59,669 bases of DNA from Lachnospiraceae bacterium. GTDB taxonomy: Bacteria; Bacillota; Clostridia; Lachnospirales; Lachnospiraceae. Below the pieces are notes generated by a model, which was not told the origin of the DNA, searched no databases, and was given only the letters and a program-made list of their open reading frames with translations. The stretch spans positions 1 through 59,669 of the forward strand of contig JAKSRV010000002.1 in assembly GCA_024403435.1 (NCBI GenBank), read 5' to 3'. Below, piece after piece: positions 1 to 9,786 of the stretch. Position 1 is the stretch's first letter; every line of letters starts with the position of its first letter. The translations under genes and the position numbers were made by a program.

Positions 1-1355
<1,355 letters not shown>

Positions 1356-1364
1356 GGAGCACTT

Positions 1365-1766
1365 ATGGCTGATAAGACATTCACGCTTCGCATCATCACT
1401 CCGGAGAGACTTTTCTTCGAGGGTGAAGCGGAGATGGTAGAATTTAATACTACTGAGGGTGAAATCGGTGTTTATCCCGGACACATTCCGTTGACTGTCA
1501 TCGTTAAGCCCGGTATTCTCAAAATCCACGAGAAGGAAGGCATCAGAATTGCCGCACTTCATTCCGGTTTTGCGGAGATACTTCCTGAGGGAATTTCTGT
1601 TCTCGCAGAGGTCGTTGAGTGGCCTGACGAGATTGATGAGAAGAGAGCCAATGAGGCTTTGCAGAGAGCACAGGATCGTCTGAAGGTTAAGACGGAAAAT
1701 CTCGACATCGCAAGAGCCGAGACCGCGCTTCAGCGTGCAATCGCAAGAATTAATGTACTCAAATAA
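1365..1766 (+). CDS. atpC: F1F0 ATP synthase subunit epsilon
   Basis: A 133-residue epsilon subunit: an N-terminal beta-sandwich (residues about 3-85, with the conserved EGEIGVYPGHIPL segment) and a C-terminal two-helix domain. It couples the gamma rotor to F1 and can inhibit ATPase activity. The start ATG has an AGGAG Shine-Dalgarno immediately upstream, in the 9-bp gap after atpD. It is the last gene of the operon and a strong hairpin terminator follows at 1791. Length is normal for the family. Confidence 0.96.
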   Translation: MADKTFTLRIITPERLFFEGEAEMVEFNTTEGEIGVYPGHIPLTVIVKPGILKIHEKEGIRIAALHSGFAEILPEGISVLAEVVEWPDEIDEKRANEALQRAQDRLKVKTENLDIARAETALQRAIARINVLK

Positions 1767-1790
1767 TGTTTGACTTAGTAGTATACAAGT

Positions 1791-1840
1791 AAGGTTCGTA
1801 TAGGCGGGATGCGAATTGCATACGCTTATGCGGACCTTTT
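1791..1840 (+). terminator. Intrinsic terminator of the atp operon
   Basis: A 16-bp stem (arms 1791-1806 and 1823-1838) with three G-U wobbles closes on a 16-nt loop and ends in a short T run. It lies 25 bp after the atpC stop, as expected for the end of the atp transcript. Confidence 0.8.
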
Positions 1841-1854
1841 ATTGAGAGAAGAAA

Positions 1855-4422
1855 TTGTTTTGGCGGCAGCAGTGCTGCAAGTTGGTTATGAAGAAATTTA
1901 TCAAATCGATAATTCATGTGTTTGTGCTACTGATAGTATTTGTGGCAACACTGTTTATCGCAGCAAAAATAATGAATAAAGACCACGACAATATTACCAT
2001 GGAGATGGACTCTGCTCGTTTCCCGCTGGTAACAATGGTTCGCGGAGATATATTGTATAATGAGCTCCATGGCTATTCGGTCAGGCAGGAGCTTAGCTGT
2101 ATGTCTGATAATCTTACACTACTCGGAGAGAATCGCGAGACCGGATACCATATCGACACATACGGAAGTAACATCAGTAAGCTGGCATTTGAGGTCAGAA
2201 CCACTGACGGAAGCCGCTTGATTGAGGATGGAGAGATTTCGGATTATACCATAGGGACGAGAAGTATCGACGGTGTGCTCGGGCTCAAGGATCTGCTGGA
2301 GTATAACACTGAGTATGCCCTTATTTTTACATTGACTATAGATGATGACAGAGATGTATATTTTTACACCAGGGTAGTCTGGGGAGACGGAATGGCTTTT
2401 GAGGACAAAATTGCTTTTGTTCAGGATTTCCATGATCGTCTGTTTGATAAAGATGCATCGCTTGAAATAAAGAAGTACCTGGAAACTAATTCTTCACTGA
2501 ATGATAATTCTACATTTGCGCAGGTTGATATTCATTCCAATTTTTATCAGGTAACATATGGAGAACTCAACGCCAAGCAGTGGGATGACCCCATGATTTA
2601 TCTGAAAGATATTTCTGATTCAATGATGACTGTGCTGGTCAGATTTATTGTATTCACGGGTGAAGATGATAGCAGGATATATTACGATACAACAGAGTAT
2701 TACCGCATAAAGGTCGGCAAGGAGCGTATGCTTCTGATTGACTATGAGCGTAAAATGGAGCAGATGCCCAGAGATAATGCGTTGTGTCAAAATGACAAGA
2801 TTGTTCTGGGTATTACCGATAGAAATGTGGACTTTTCGGAAAGTGAAGACGGCAATACTGTAGCGTTTGTTACAGCCGGAAAGCTTTACTCATATCAGGC
2901 GGCAACCAACAAACTGACCAGAGTATTCTCTTTTATCGGAGACAATGATTTTGATGCGAGAATCTTGTACAAGGCTCACGGTATCAAGATTCTTGATATA
3001 GAGGAGTCGGGTACTATCGAGTTCGCTGTATACGGATATATGGCGAGCGGCCGTCATGAGGGTGAGGTGGGTATTGAGATTTACAGATTTGACGGTAAGC
3101 TCAACACCATCGAGGAGCTGATTTATATACCCTATAGCAAGACGTATGAAATCCTGGATGCGGAGCTGGATTCATTATTGTATCTGAACCGTGAGCAGCA
3201 TCTGTATCTGACTCTTGAAAATAAGGTATACTGTGTCGATTTAGAGGCCAGAACCGTAGAACTCAGAAACGATGTAGAAAATGAAGACACTCTTTCTACC
3301 AGTGCCGATCACAGAATTTTAATCAGTACCAAGCTTTATCCCGATTCGGAACTGGCGTCGAGTCTTGTGCTTACCAACCTGAAGACAGAGACGGATATAG
3401 TCATTCAGGCCACCACGGGCGATGCTATCAAGCCGCTTGGATTTGTATATGATGATGTTATTTATGGAATAGCACATATAGAGGACGTTCATTATGACAA
3501 TACCGGACGTCTGTTCTTCCCAATGTATCAGGTTATTATCTGTAATGAGGCCGGAGCTTTGATTAAGTGTTATGAGCCCGCGGGATATTACATGACAGGT
3601 CTTTCACAGAGAGATAATCAGATTATATTGGAGCGTGTGACGATTGATGCCGCAGGCAGTGTCAGAGATGCCGATCCGGATTATATTACCACTGAGAAAG
3701 ATTTCTATGAAACCAATGTAACGGATGCAACTACGGTAGTAGATATCTATGAGACTTATGTACAGTTAAGATTACCCAAGACGGTTGATTCGGCATCTTT
3801 GAAGATCGTAATCCCCAAGGAAATTGTTTACGAGGGTGGTAGAGAACTGACAATCGATATAACAACTGAGAAGCGTTATTACGTATATGATGCTTACGGA
3901 TTGGAATATATTTATAATCTGCCTTCGAATGCGGTTGGGCTGGCATATGAAAAATCAGGCTGGGTATATGACAGTGACGGTACCTTGGTATGGAAGCGAA
4001 TCAGCCGCAAGGCCAAGAATCAGATAATGGAGATAACGGAAGATTCTGTATCTGAGGACAGAAACAGTTTGGCAGTCTGCCTTGATACCATGCTTAGAAA
4101 TGAAGGAATTGTACGTAATTCCAACTATCTGCTGAATCAGGGACAGCCCGTGCTTGATATCCTCGAGGAAAATATGGAGGGATATCTGGTTCTCGACCTC
4201 AAGGACTGTTCTTTGGACAGTATACTTTATTATGTGAGTGAAAATATTCCGGTACTTGTACTTACAGGAGAAAATTCGGCTGTGTTGATTACCGGATATA
4301 ATGACACATCGGTTGTAATTTTAAATCCCGAGAATGGAACGCTGGATAAGATGGACATTGTTGAAGCTGAAAAGTGGTTTGAACGATGCGGAGCGGAGTA
4401 TATAACCTATGTTGAAAAATAG
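1855..4422 (+). CDS. Membrane-anchored extracytoplasmic protein with degenerate C39-like domain
   Basis: I do not recognise the whole protein. It begins with one hydrophobic helix (just after the MKKFIKS segment) that would act as an uncleaved anchor. A long beta-rich region of about 600 residues follows and reads like repeated propeller or ligand-binding strands. The last ~120 residues resemble the papain-like Peptidase_C39_2 fold: a Cys (base 4078, AVCLDTML), then SENIPVLVLTGENSAVLITGYND and an LNP segment. The position where that family has its catalytic His (HAVLITGY) is Ser here (base 4276), so proteolysis is doubtful. Two starts are possible: TTG 1855, with a GAGAGAAG upstream, or ATG 1888, which gives a more conventional signal-anchor but has no clear ribosome site. 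It sits alone between the atp terminator and the murC promoter. The C39 link is inference. Confidence 0.75.
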   Translation: MFWRQQCCKLVMKKFIKSIIHVFVLLIVFVATLFIAAKIMNKDHDNITMEMDSARFPLVTMVRGDILYNELHGYSVRQELSCMSDNLTLLGENRETGYHIDTYGSNISKLAFEVRTTDGSRLIEDGEISDYTIGTRSIDGVLGLKDLLEYNTEYALIFTLTIDDDRDVYFYTRVVWGDGMAFEDKIAFVQDFHDRLFDKDASLEIKKYLETNSSLNDNSTFAQVDIHSNFYQVTYGELNAKQWDDPMIYLKDISDSMMTVLVRFIVFTGEDDSRIYYDTTEYYRIKVGKERMLLIDYERKMEQMPRDNALCQNDKIVLGITDRNVDFSESEDGNTVAFVTAGKLYSYQAATNKLTRVFSFIGDNDFDARILYKAHGIKILDIEESGTIEFAVYGYMASGRHEGEVGIEIYRFDGKLNTIEELIYIPYSKTYEILDAELDSLLYLNREQHLYLTLENKVYCVDLEARTVELRNDVENEDTLSTSADHRILISTKLYPDSELASSLVLTNLKTETDIVIQATTGDAIKPLGFVYDDVIYGIAHIEDVHYDNTGRLFFPMYQVIICNEAGALIKCYEPAGYYMTGLSQRDNQIILERVTIDAAGSVRDADPDYITTEKDFYETNVTDATTVVDIYETYVQLRLPKTVDSASLKIVIPKEIVYEGGRELTIDITTEKRYYVYDAYGLEYIYNLPSNAVGLAYEKSGWVYDSDGTLVWKRISRKAKNQIMEITEDSVSEDRNSLAVCLDTMLRNEGIVRNSNYLLNQGQPVLDILEENMEGYLVLDLKDCSLDSILYYVSENIPVLVLTGENSAVLITGYNDTSVVILNPENGTLDKMDIVEAEKWFERCGAEYITYVEK

Positions 4423-4454
4423 TAAATTAAGTTTATAATTATTTTTATAAACTT
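4412..4454 (+). promoter_or_regulatory. murC promoter with -10 box inside a 10-bp inverted repeat
   Basis: TTGAAA (4412-4417), 16-bp spacer and TATAAT (4434-4439) form a good sigma-A type promoter; its -35 overlaps the last codons of the preceding gene. The -10 lies inside a perfect 10-bp inverted repeat (AAGTTTATAA at 4429-4438, TTATAAACTT at 4445-4454). The repeat could be an operator or an AT-rich hairpin at the 5' end of the transcript. Confidence 0.65.
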
Positions 4455-4471
4455 TTACGGAGGATAGTGAA

Positions 4472-5881
4472 ATGTCTTCAACAGAAAAGTACAGCTTGGA
4501 TTTTTCGAGACCTGAAAAGATATTTTTTGTAGGAATCGGTGGAATCAGTATGAGTGGTCTGGCAGCAATTCTTGCCGATGCGGGCTTTAGCGTAAGCGGT
4601 TCCGACAGAAGCAAAAGTGCTATAACAGAGGGACTTGAGGAAAAGGGAATCAAGGTCTTCTACGGACAGAAGTACGAAAATATCACAGCAGACATTGATT
4701 GCGTGGTATTTACCAGTGCCATACATCCGGATAATCCCGAATACAGAGCTGCTCAGGATTTGGGGCTCAAAACCCTGACAAGAGCGGAACTCTTGGGACA
4801 GATTATGAAAAATTACAATGTGCCCGTTGCAGTAAGCGGAACACATGGTAAAACCACCACAACCTCTATGATTAGTGAGATATTGTTGGCGGCAGGTGTC
4901 AATCCCACTCTTTCAATAGGAGGAGTTCTTCCTACTATAGGAGGCAATGTAAGAGTAGGCGGACCTGAGTTTTTTGTAACCGAGGCCTGCGAGTATACCA
5001 ACAGCTTTTTATCATTTTTCCCGAAGGTTTCCATTATCACCAATATTGAAGAGGACCACCTTGACTTTTTCAAGGATTTGGCAGATATTCGTAATTCATT
5101 CCGTCGATTTGCAGAGCTCCTTCCTGATGACGGAGCGTTGATTATCGGCGGTGATATTGCTGATTACAAGGAGATTACCGGAGGTATCAATTGTAAGGTT
5201 ATCACCTACGGATTGGACAAGAACGATGTATACGGCAATCCTATGGATTATTATCCTGAGGATATAAGCTACAATGAGTTGGGACGTGCTTCATTTATCG
5301 CAGTGAGCGGTACGGAGCGACGTAAGGTTGAGCTTCAGGTTCCCGGTGAGCATAATGTGATCAATGCGTTGGGAGCAATAGCTCTTGCGGATGCTATGGG
5401 CATTGATCATGAAAAAGCAGCTGCTTCGGTTCACAATTTCAAGGGTACCGACAGACGTTTTGAATACAAGGGAGAGGTTGGAGGAGTAACGGTAATCGAT
5501 GACTACGCTCACCATCCTACAGAGATAGAGGCTACATTGAAGGTTGCTCAAAAGATAGAGCATAATACCCTCTGGGTAGTGTTCCAGCCTCATACGTTTA
5601 CCAGAACCAAGGCGTTTATGAAGGAGTTTGCACAGGCACTCAGTATGGCTGACAAGGTGGTGCTTCCGGACATATATGCGGCTCGAGAAACAGACAATCT
5701 CGGTATTAGTTCGAATACTCTGTGCGAGGAGCTTCACAAGCTCGGAGCCGAGGCTTATTACATACCTTCTTTTGAACAAATTGAAAATTTTCTTTTGGAA
5801 AATTGCACAAAAGGTGACATGTTGATAACTATGGGTGCGGGAGAAGCCTATAAAATAGGCGAATCACTGCTCGGTAAATAG
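4472..5881 (+). CDS. murC: UDP-N-acetylmuramate--L-alanine ligase
   Basis: A 469-residue Mur ligase that adds L-Ala to UDP-MurNAc, the first peptide step of peptidoglycan synthesis in the cytoplasm. The N-terminal Rossmann-like UDP-binding domain shows GIGGISMSGLA. The central ATPase domain has the GTHGKTTTT P-loop at about residue 124 and later the NIEEDHLDFF segment. The C-terminal domain carries DDYAHHPTEI and FQPHTFTRT. The start has a strong SD (CGGAGG) at normal spacing. It appears to be monocistronic, with its own promoter at 4412 and a terminator at 5891. Confidence 0.97.
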   Translation: MSSTEKYSLDFSRPEKIFFVGIGGISMSGLAAILADAGFSVSGSDRSKSAITEGLEEKGIKVFYGQKYENITADIDCVVFTSAIHPDNPEYRAAQDLGLKTLTRAELLGQIMKNYNVPVAVSGTHGKTTTTSMISEILLAAGVNPTLSIGGVLPTIGGNVRVGGPEFFVTEACEYTNSFLSFFPKVSIITNIEEDHLDFFKDLADIRNSFRRFAELLPDDGALIIGGDIADYKEITGGINCKVITYGLDKNDVYGNPMDYYPEDISYNELGRASFIAVSGTERRKVELQVPGEHNVINALGAIALADAMGIDHEKAAASVHNFKGTDRRFEYKGEVGGVTVIDDYAHHPTEIEATLKVAQKIEHNTLWVVFQPHTFTRTKAFMKEFAQALSMADKVVLPDIYAARETDNLGISSNTLCEELHKLGAEAYYIPSFEQIENFLLENCTKGDMLITMGAGEAYKIGESLLGK

Positions 5882-5882
5882 A

Positions 5883-6064
5883 TTTTCCACAATATCCACA
5901 GATTTTTTGAGGGTCTTCAGACTATCAAATCTGTGGATATTTTTTTGATATTTGTGGATAAGATTTTATTGGACTCAAAGTCTTATATGATGTATTTACA
6001 AGGCTTTGGGGAGTTGCGTTGCGAGAGACAATTTTTTGTATCCACAATATCCACAATATCCACA
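5883..6064. promoter_or_regulatory. Cluster of seven DnaA-box-like 9-mers upstream of helicase-loading genes
   Basis: This lies in the 312-bp gap between murC and the dnaD-like gene. Against the consensus TTATCCACA, one site is perfect on the - strand (5953-5961). The rest differ at one base: TTTTCCACA (5883-5891), ATATCCACA (5892-5900), ATATCCACA on - (5932-5940), GTATCCACA (6038-6046), ATATCCACA (6047-6055) and ATATCCACA (6056-6064). The last three abut exactly with a 9-bp period. DnaA binding is inferred from sequence. Likely roles are DnaA control of the downstream dnaD-loader operon or DnaA titration; a secondary origin cannot be excluded. Confidence 0.7.
5891..5947 (+). terminator. murC terminator built from inverted DnaA-box-like sequences
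   Basis: A perfect 14-bp stem (ATATCCACAGATTT pairing with AAATCTGTGGATAT) encloses a ~20-nt loop and is followed by a run of Ts, starting 10 bp after the murC stop. Each arm contains one DnaA-box-like 9-mer, so the same bases may act as a protein site in DNA and as a terminator in RNA. Confidence 0.8.
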
Positions 6065-6113
6065 TTTTACCTGTTGCAGTAGGGTGAAAAGAGGTACTGT
6101 GATTTTGTCCATT

Positions 6114-6140
6114 TTGCAAAAAAACTCCTTATGTTATAAC
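6114..6140 (+). promoter_or_regulatory. Candidate promoter of the dnaD-loader operon
   Basis: TTGCAA (6114-6119) and TATAAC (6135-6140) are separated by only 15 bp, which is short. They lie 50 bp after the last DnaA-box-like repeat and 53 bp before the start codon. It is the best promoter-like pair in the gap, but weak. Confidence 0.35.
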
Positions 6141-6193
6141 TGAAAAGGTTAATTATGTGAAAGAAGTACGTGAAGGTACGAGGGGATTTTGTG

Positions 6194-7405
6194 ATGGCAG
6201 GTTTTGTTGTTTATCAGGACAGTTACATCGGTGCCACAATCGTGTCCAACCGATTTATAGATGAATATATGACGGATGCAAACGATGCACAGCTTAAGGT
6301 ATATTTATATCTTGTTCGCATGCTCAATGCCCATCTTGAGACCAGTGTTTCGGATATAGCGGATCGTTTCAATCATACGGAGAAGGATGTACTGCGTGCA
6401 TTCAAATATTGGGAGAAAAAGGGCCTTCTTACACTCGATTATGATGAGAACGGTACACTTAATGGCGTACATCTTGTCAACCTGTGTAACGGAGAAGCCA
6501 AAGTTCCTTCTGTAGAGGCTACACACAAAAAGGTAAAGGTAAGCAGGCAGAGCAAGGATGTTGTCGAGATTCATGAGACTGAATCGGAGAACGATGCAGT
6601 TGTTGACAGCCATGAAATTGAGGTAGAGAACAATGTATCTGCAGAGCCTGTACCACAGGCGATGGTTACACAAATGATTCAGCCTTCGGAGATTACCATT
6701 GTGGCTAAGCCTTCATACAGTGCAAAAGAGCTCCAGGAGTTCAGTAAAAAGCAGGGTTGCACACTGGTGTCGTTGGCAGAGGTATATTTCGGAAGACCTC
6801 TTGCTCAGAGTGACCTTCAGACGCTTTGCTACCTGACAGACGGACTCGGTATGTCGGAGGATTTGGTGGATTATCTGCTTCAGTATTGCGCCGATAAGGG
6901 CAAGAAGGATTTCAGATATGCAGAGAAAGTTGCCATCGGATGGAAGGAAAAGAATATTACTACCGTAAATGAGGCAAGCGGAAGCAGTCTCAGATATGAC
7001 AAGGTGGTATATACCATAATGAACAGACTTGGAAAGAGCGGAAGTCCGGCGGAGAAGGAGATGGAATATATCAGCAGATGGCTTGTTGAGTACGGTTTTT
7101 CCGAGAGCGTGATTTTAGATGCATGTGACAGAACCGTGTTGGCTACCGACAATCACAGATTTCAGTATGCCGAGGGTATTCTCAGCAGCTGGAACAAGAA
7201 TAATGTCCGCAGTACCGATGAAATTGCCAGGTTAGACAGTGATTTCCAGAAGAAAGAAGCTGCGAAGAGCGCGTCTGCTCAGACCGGAAGCAGCTATACT
7301 GCCGGCGGCAAAAACGGCGGCGGAAATGCCGGAGCATTCGGAAAATACCAGCAAAGAGATATAGACTTTGAAGCATTGGAAAAAAAGGTTTTTGCAAAGA
7401 AGTAA
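6194..7405 (+). CDS. DnaD-domain replication initiation/restart protein
   Basis: A 403-residue relative of the Firmicute primosome proteins DnaD/DnaB, which remodel DNA at origins and restart sites before helicase loading. The N-terminal ~95 residues look like the winged-helix oligomerisation domain. A charged Glu/Val-rich linker follows. Then come two DnaD-type C-terminal domains in tandem: one ending in DFRYAEKVAIGWKEKNI and one ending in FQYAEGILSSWNKNNV, both fitting the YxxxIxxxW pattern. The tail is Gly/Ala-rich. I chose ATG 6194 over the upstream GTG 6170 because AGGGG lies 8 bp before it. The next gene is a DnaC/DnaI-like ATPase, consistent with a helicase-loading operon downstream of DnaA-box-like sites. 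Confidence 0.88.
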   Translation: MAGFVVYQDSYIGATIVSNRFIDEYMTDANDAQLKVYLYLVRMLNAHLETSVSDIADRFNHTEKDVLRAFKYWEKKGLLTLDYDENGTLNGVHLVNLCNGEAKVPSVEATHKKVKVSRQSKDVVEIHETESENDAVVDSHEIEVENNVSAEPVPQAMVTQMIQPSEITIVAKPSYSAKELQEFSKKQGCTLVSLAEVYFGRPLAQSDLQTLCYLTDGLGMSEDLVDYLLQYCADKGKKDFRYAEKVAIGWKEKNITTVNEASGSSLRYDKVVYTIMNRLGKSGSPAEKEMEYISRWLVEYGFSESVILDACDRTVLATDNHRFQYAEGILSSWNKNNVRSTDEIARLDSDFQKKEAAKSASAQTGSSYTAGGKNGGGNAGAFGKYQQRDIDFEALEKKVFAKK

Positions 7406-7436
7406 TTAATTGCCCAAGCAAATGCGGAGATAGAAC

Positions 7437-8399
7437 ATGCCACTCAGTAACGAACAGTTCGACGGATTGATGCGCGAGTATGAAAAGACCCGTAATATCA
7501 ATCGCCGATTAACGGAAGAAAAAATAGATACCATTGAAAAGAAACTTCCTTCTCTCAGGGAATATGACAACAAGATAGCAACTTTGTCAATACAGCAGGC
7601 TAAAAGCATCATGGATGGCAAAAATCGACAGGCTGAGGATATTGCCGATGAAATTGCTATGATGAGAGTCAGAAGACGCTCGGAGTTGGAGAGTATAGGA
7701 TTTAAGGAAGAAGACCTGGAACCTATATATACTTGTGTCGATTGCCGGGATACAGGCTTTATCAACAGGTTGACCGGCAACAAAGAAAAGTGCCACTGCC
7801 TGAAAAAAAGAGAGCTTGAGATACTCTATGATCAGTCAAAAATAAAGGATTTGTTGAAAAAAGAGAATTTTTCTAAGCTTTCTTATGAATATTGCACGGG
7901 TGAAGACTTGACTACTTTGCAAACAGCGGTTAGAATTTGCAAGGAATTCATTAATGATTTCGATGTAAATTATACAAATCTGGTGCTTTACGGCGAGGTT
8001 GGTACCGGAAAAAGTTTTTTATCATGCTGCATTGCCCATGAATTGATAGAGTCGGGACGTTCCGTATTATATATGAGTGCGCCTCAGCTTTTTGAGACTT
8101 TGGCACAGTACCAGTTCGGTAATGAGAGAGAAGGCAGGTCCGAGTTTATGAAGGACCTTCAGGAATGTGATCTTTTGATTATCGACGATTTGGGTACGGA
8201 GTTATCCAACGCCTTTGTGGCTTCTTCGTTGTTCACAGTTATAAGCGAGAGACATAATCGCAATCATCCTACAATTATTAATACAAATCTTTCTTTGATT
8301 GATATCAGAGACAGATATTCTGACAGAACTCTTTCGAGAGTGACAGGCAATTACAAATTTGTTCAGTTGTCGGGACCCGATGTACGTCAGCTTTTATAA
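7437..8399 (+). CDS. DnaC/DnaI-like helicase-loader ATPase
   Basis: A 320-residue AAA+ protein of the IstB/DnaC family. In a dnaD context it most likely loads the replicative helicase. The N-terminal half is coiled-coil-like and then holds a zinc-binding module (CVDCRDTGF ... CHC, bases about 7735-7800), as in Bacillus DnaI. The ATPase part has Walker A GEVGTGKS (about residue 185), Walker B LLIIDDLG, and a sensor-1 stretch TIINTNLS. Insertion-sequence IstB proteins lack this Zn module, and no transposase is nearby. The ATG has GGAGA upstream. It lies 31 bp after the dnaD-like gene. Confidence 0.9.
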   Translation: MPLSNEQFDGLMREYEKTRNINRRLTEEKIDTIEKKLPSLREYDNKIATLSIQQAKSIMDGKNRQAEDIADEIAMMRVRRRSELESIGFKEEDLEPIYTCVDCRDTGFINRLTGNKEKCHCLKKRELEILYDQSKIKDLLKKENFSKLSYEYCTGEDLTTLQTAVRICKEFINDFDVNYTNLVLYGEVGTGKSFLSCCIAHELIESGRSVLYMSAPQLFETLAQYQFGNEREGRSEFMKDLQECDLLIIDDLGTELSNAFVASSLFTVISERHNRNHPTIINTNLSLIDIRDRYSDRTLSRVTGNYKFVQLSGPDVRQLL

Positions 8400-8420
8400 G
8401 AAAACAGGAGATTATTTCAA

Positions 8421-9608
8421 ATGGCAAACCGTGAAGAAAAAAGAAATCTTGAAACTATTCCCGTTGGTTCGTTGGGAATCATTGCTCTCAGAGGTGTGGC
8501 TCCTCTTGCTGAAAAGGTAGACCAGTATCTTGTAAAGTGGAGAGCAGAGCGTGAGAGTGAGCACAAGGGTTCACTTGCATTTGCAGGTTATCAGAGAGGC
8601 ACCTATATTCTCGAGACCAGAGTTCCCAGATTTGGTTCAGGTGAAGGTAAGGGACAGATTTTGGAATCTGTAAGAGGTACCGACCTTTACTTGATAGTTG
8701 ACGTACTTAATTATTCACAGACATATTCGCTTTGCGGACATGAGAATCACATGTCTCCCGACGATCACTTCCAGGATCTGAAGAGAATTATCGCAGCAGT
8801 AGGCGGTAAGGCGAGACGCATTACCGTTATTATGCCTTTCCTTTATGAGAGCCGTCAGCACAAGAGAACTGCAAGAGAGTCTCTTGACTGCGCACTTGCT
8901 CTTCAGGAGATGGTAAAGATGGGTGTTGATAATATCATAACCTTCGATGCTCACGATCCCAGAGTACAGAATGCAATTCCTCTCAGCGGATTTGAGACAG
9001 TTCAGCCCGCATATCAGTTCATCAAGGGTCTTCTCAAGAACTACAAGGGACTCAATATTGATGCCGATCATATGATGGTAATCAGCCCTGATGAAGGCGG
9101 AATGGGCAGAGCTATTTATATTGCAAACGTTCTCGGTCTTGATATGGGTATGTTCTACAAGCGCCGTGACTATACCAGAATTGTTAACGGACGTAATCCT
9201 ATTGTTGCTCATGAGTTCCTCGGAACAAGTGTTGAGGGCAAGGATATGATTATCATCGATGATATGATTTCATCAGGTGAGAGTGTTCTTGAAGTTGCTG
9301 CAGCTCTTAAGGAGCGTAAGGCGAACAGAATCTTTGTATTCTCTACATTCGGACTTTTCACCAGCGGACTTGATAAATTTGACGATGCGTATGAGAAGGG
9401 ACTCATCACCAGAGTACTTACCACCAATCTCATTTATCAGACTCCCGAGCTCCTTGAAAGAGAGTGGTATATCAACTGCGACCTCAGCAAGTATATCGCA
9501 TACATCATTGATACCCTCAATCATGACTGCTCTATCTCAGATCTTCTCAATCCCAATGAGAGAATCCAGAGTATCGTAGCCAAGTATAAGGCCGGCGAGC
9601 AGCTGTAA
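8421..9608 (+). CDS. prs: Ribose-phosphate pyrophosphokinase (long form)
   Basis: Makes PRPP from ribose-5-phosphate and ATP for nucleotide, His and Trp synthesis. The product of 395 residues is longer than the usual ~315-residue enzyme. It has the tandem phosphoribosyltransferase fold: an N-terminal substrate region with the PFLYESRQHKR flexible loop, FDAHDPRVQNAIP, and the PRPP-binding loop MIIIDDMISSGESV in place of the canonical DDMIDTGGT. The extra length is an extended N-terminus and a C-terminal tail. This divergent long class is familiar from clostridia. A good AGGAG SD precedes the ATG at the end of the loader operon, 21 bp downstream of it. Confidence 0.9.
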   Translation: MANREEKRNLETIPVGSLGIIALRGVAPLAEKVDQYLVKWRAERESEHKGSLAFAGYQRGTYILETRVPRFGSGEGKGQILESVRGTDLYLIVDVLNYSQTYSLCGHENHMSPDDHFQDLKRIIAAVGGKARRITVIMPFLYESRQHKRTARESLDCALALQEMVKMGVDNIITFDAHDPRVQNAIPLSGFETVQPAYQFIKGLLKNYKGLNIDADHMMVISPDEGGMGRAIYIANVLGLDMGMFYKRRDYTRIVNGRNPIVAHEFLGTSVEGKDMIIIDDMISSGESVLEVAAALKERKANRIFVFSTFGLFTSGLDKFDDAYEKGLITRVLTTNLIYQTPELLEREWYINCDLSKYIAYIIDTLNHDCSISDLLNPNERIQSIVAKYKAGEQL

Positions 9609-9678
9609 TAAAATTGCATAGATGCGGTAAACCGTAATTGCAGTGTATGCCGTTGATAATGATTATGAGTATAGCGGC

Positions 9679-9715
9679 AATTGTTAACCTAACAAAACAA
9701 ACAAGGTTGACAATT
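9679..9715. promoter_or_regulatory. BirA operator 1 upstream of bioY
   Basis: Two half-sites, TTGTTAACC (9681-9689) and GGTTGACAA (9705-9713), are separated by exactly 15 bp and extend outward symmetrically by AAT/ATT. This matches the Firmicute BirA operator. The right half contains TTGACA, a natural -35 hexamer, so biotin-bound BirA would occlude the promoter. Confidence 0.85.
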
Positions 9716-9747
9716 GCTGTTTTTCATGTTAACTTTTGCTTTGTGAT

Positions 9748-9783
9748 ATTGACAACCAAATATTAAGAAAGAGGTTAACAATT
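9748..9783. promoter_or_regulatory. BirA operator 2 overlapping the bioY ribosome-binding region
   Basis: TTGACAACC (9749-9757) and GGTTAACAA (9773-9781) are again 15 bp apart; the left half deviates slightly from consensus. The right half overlaps the AAAGAGG that serves as the bioY Shine-Dalgarno. Two operators in a row suggest tight repression of the biotin genes when biotin is plentiful. Confidence 0.75.
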
Positions 9784-9786
9784 AGA

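Noticed and set aside
5882..6193. Chromosomal origin oriC at the DnaA-box cluster
   Set aside because: No dnaA, dnaN, rnpA or rpmH nearby and no clear unwinding element recognised; regulation or titration is the safer reading.
7437..8399. IstB helper of an IS21-type transposon
   Set aside because: Has the zinc module of DnaI-type loaders, lies behind a DnaD protein, and no IstA transposase or inverted repeats are present.
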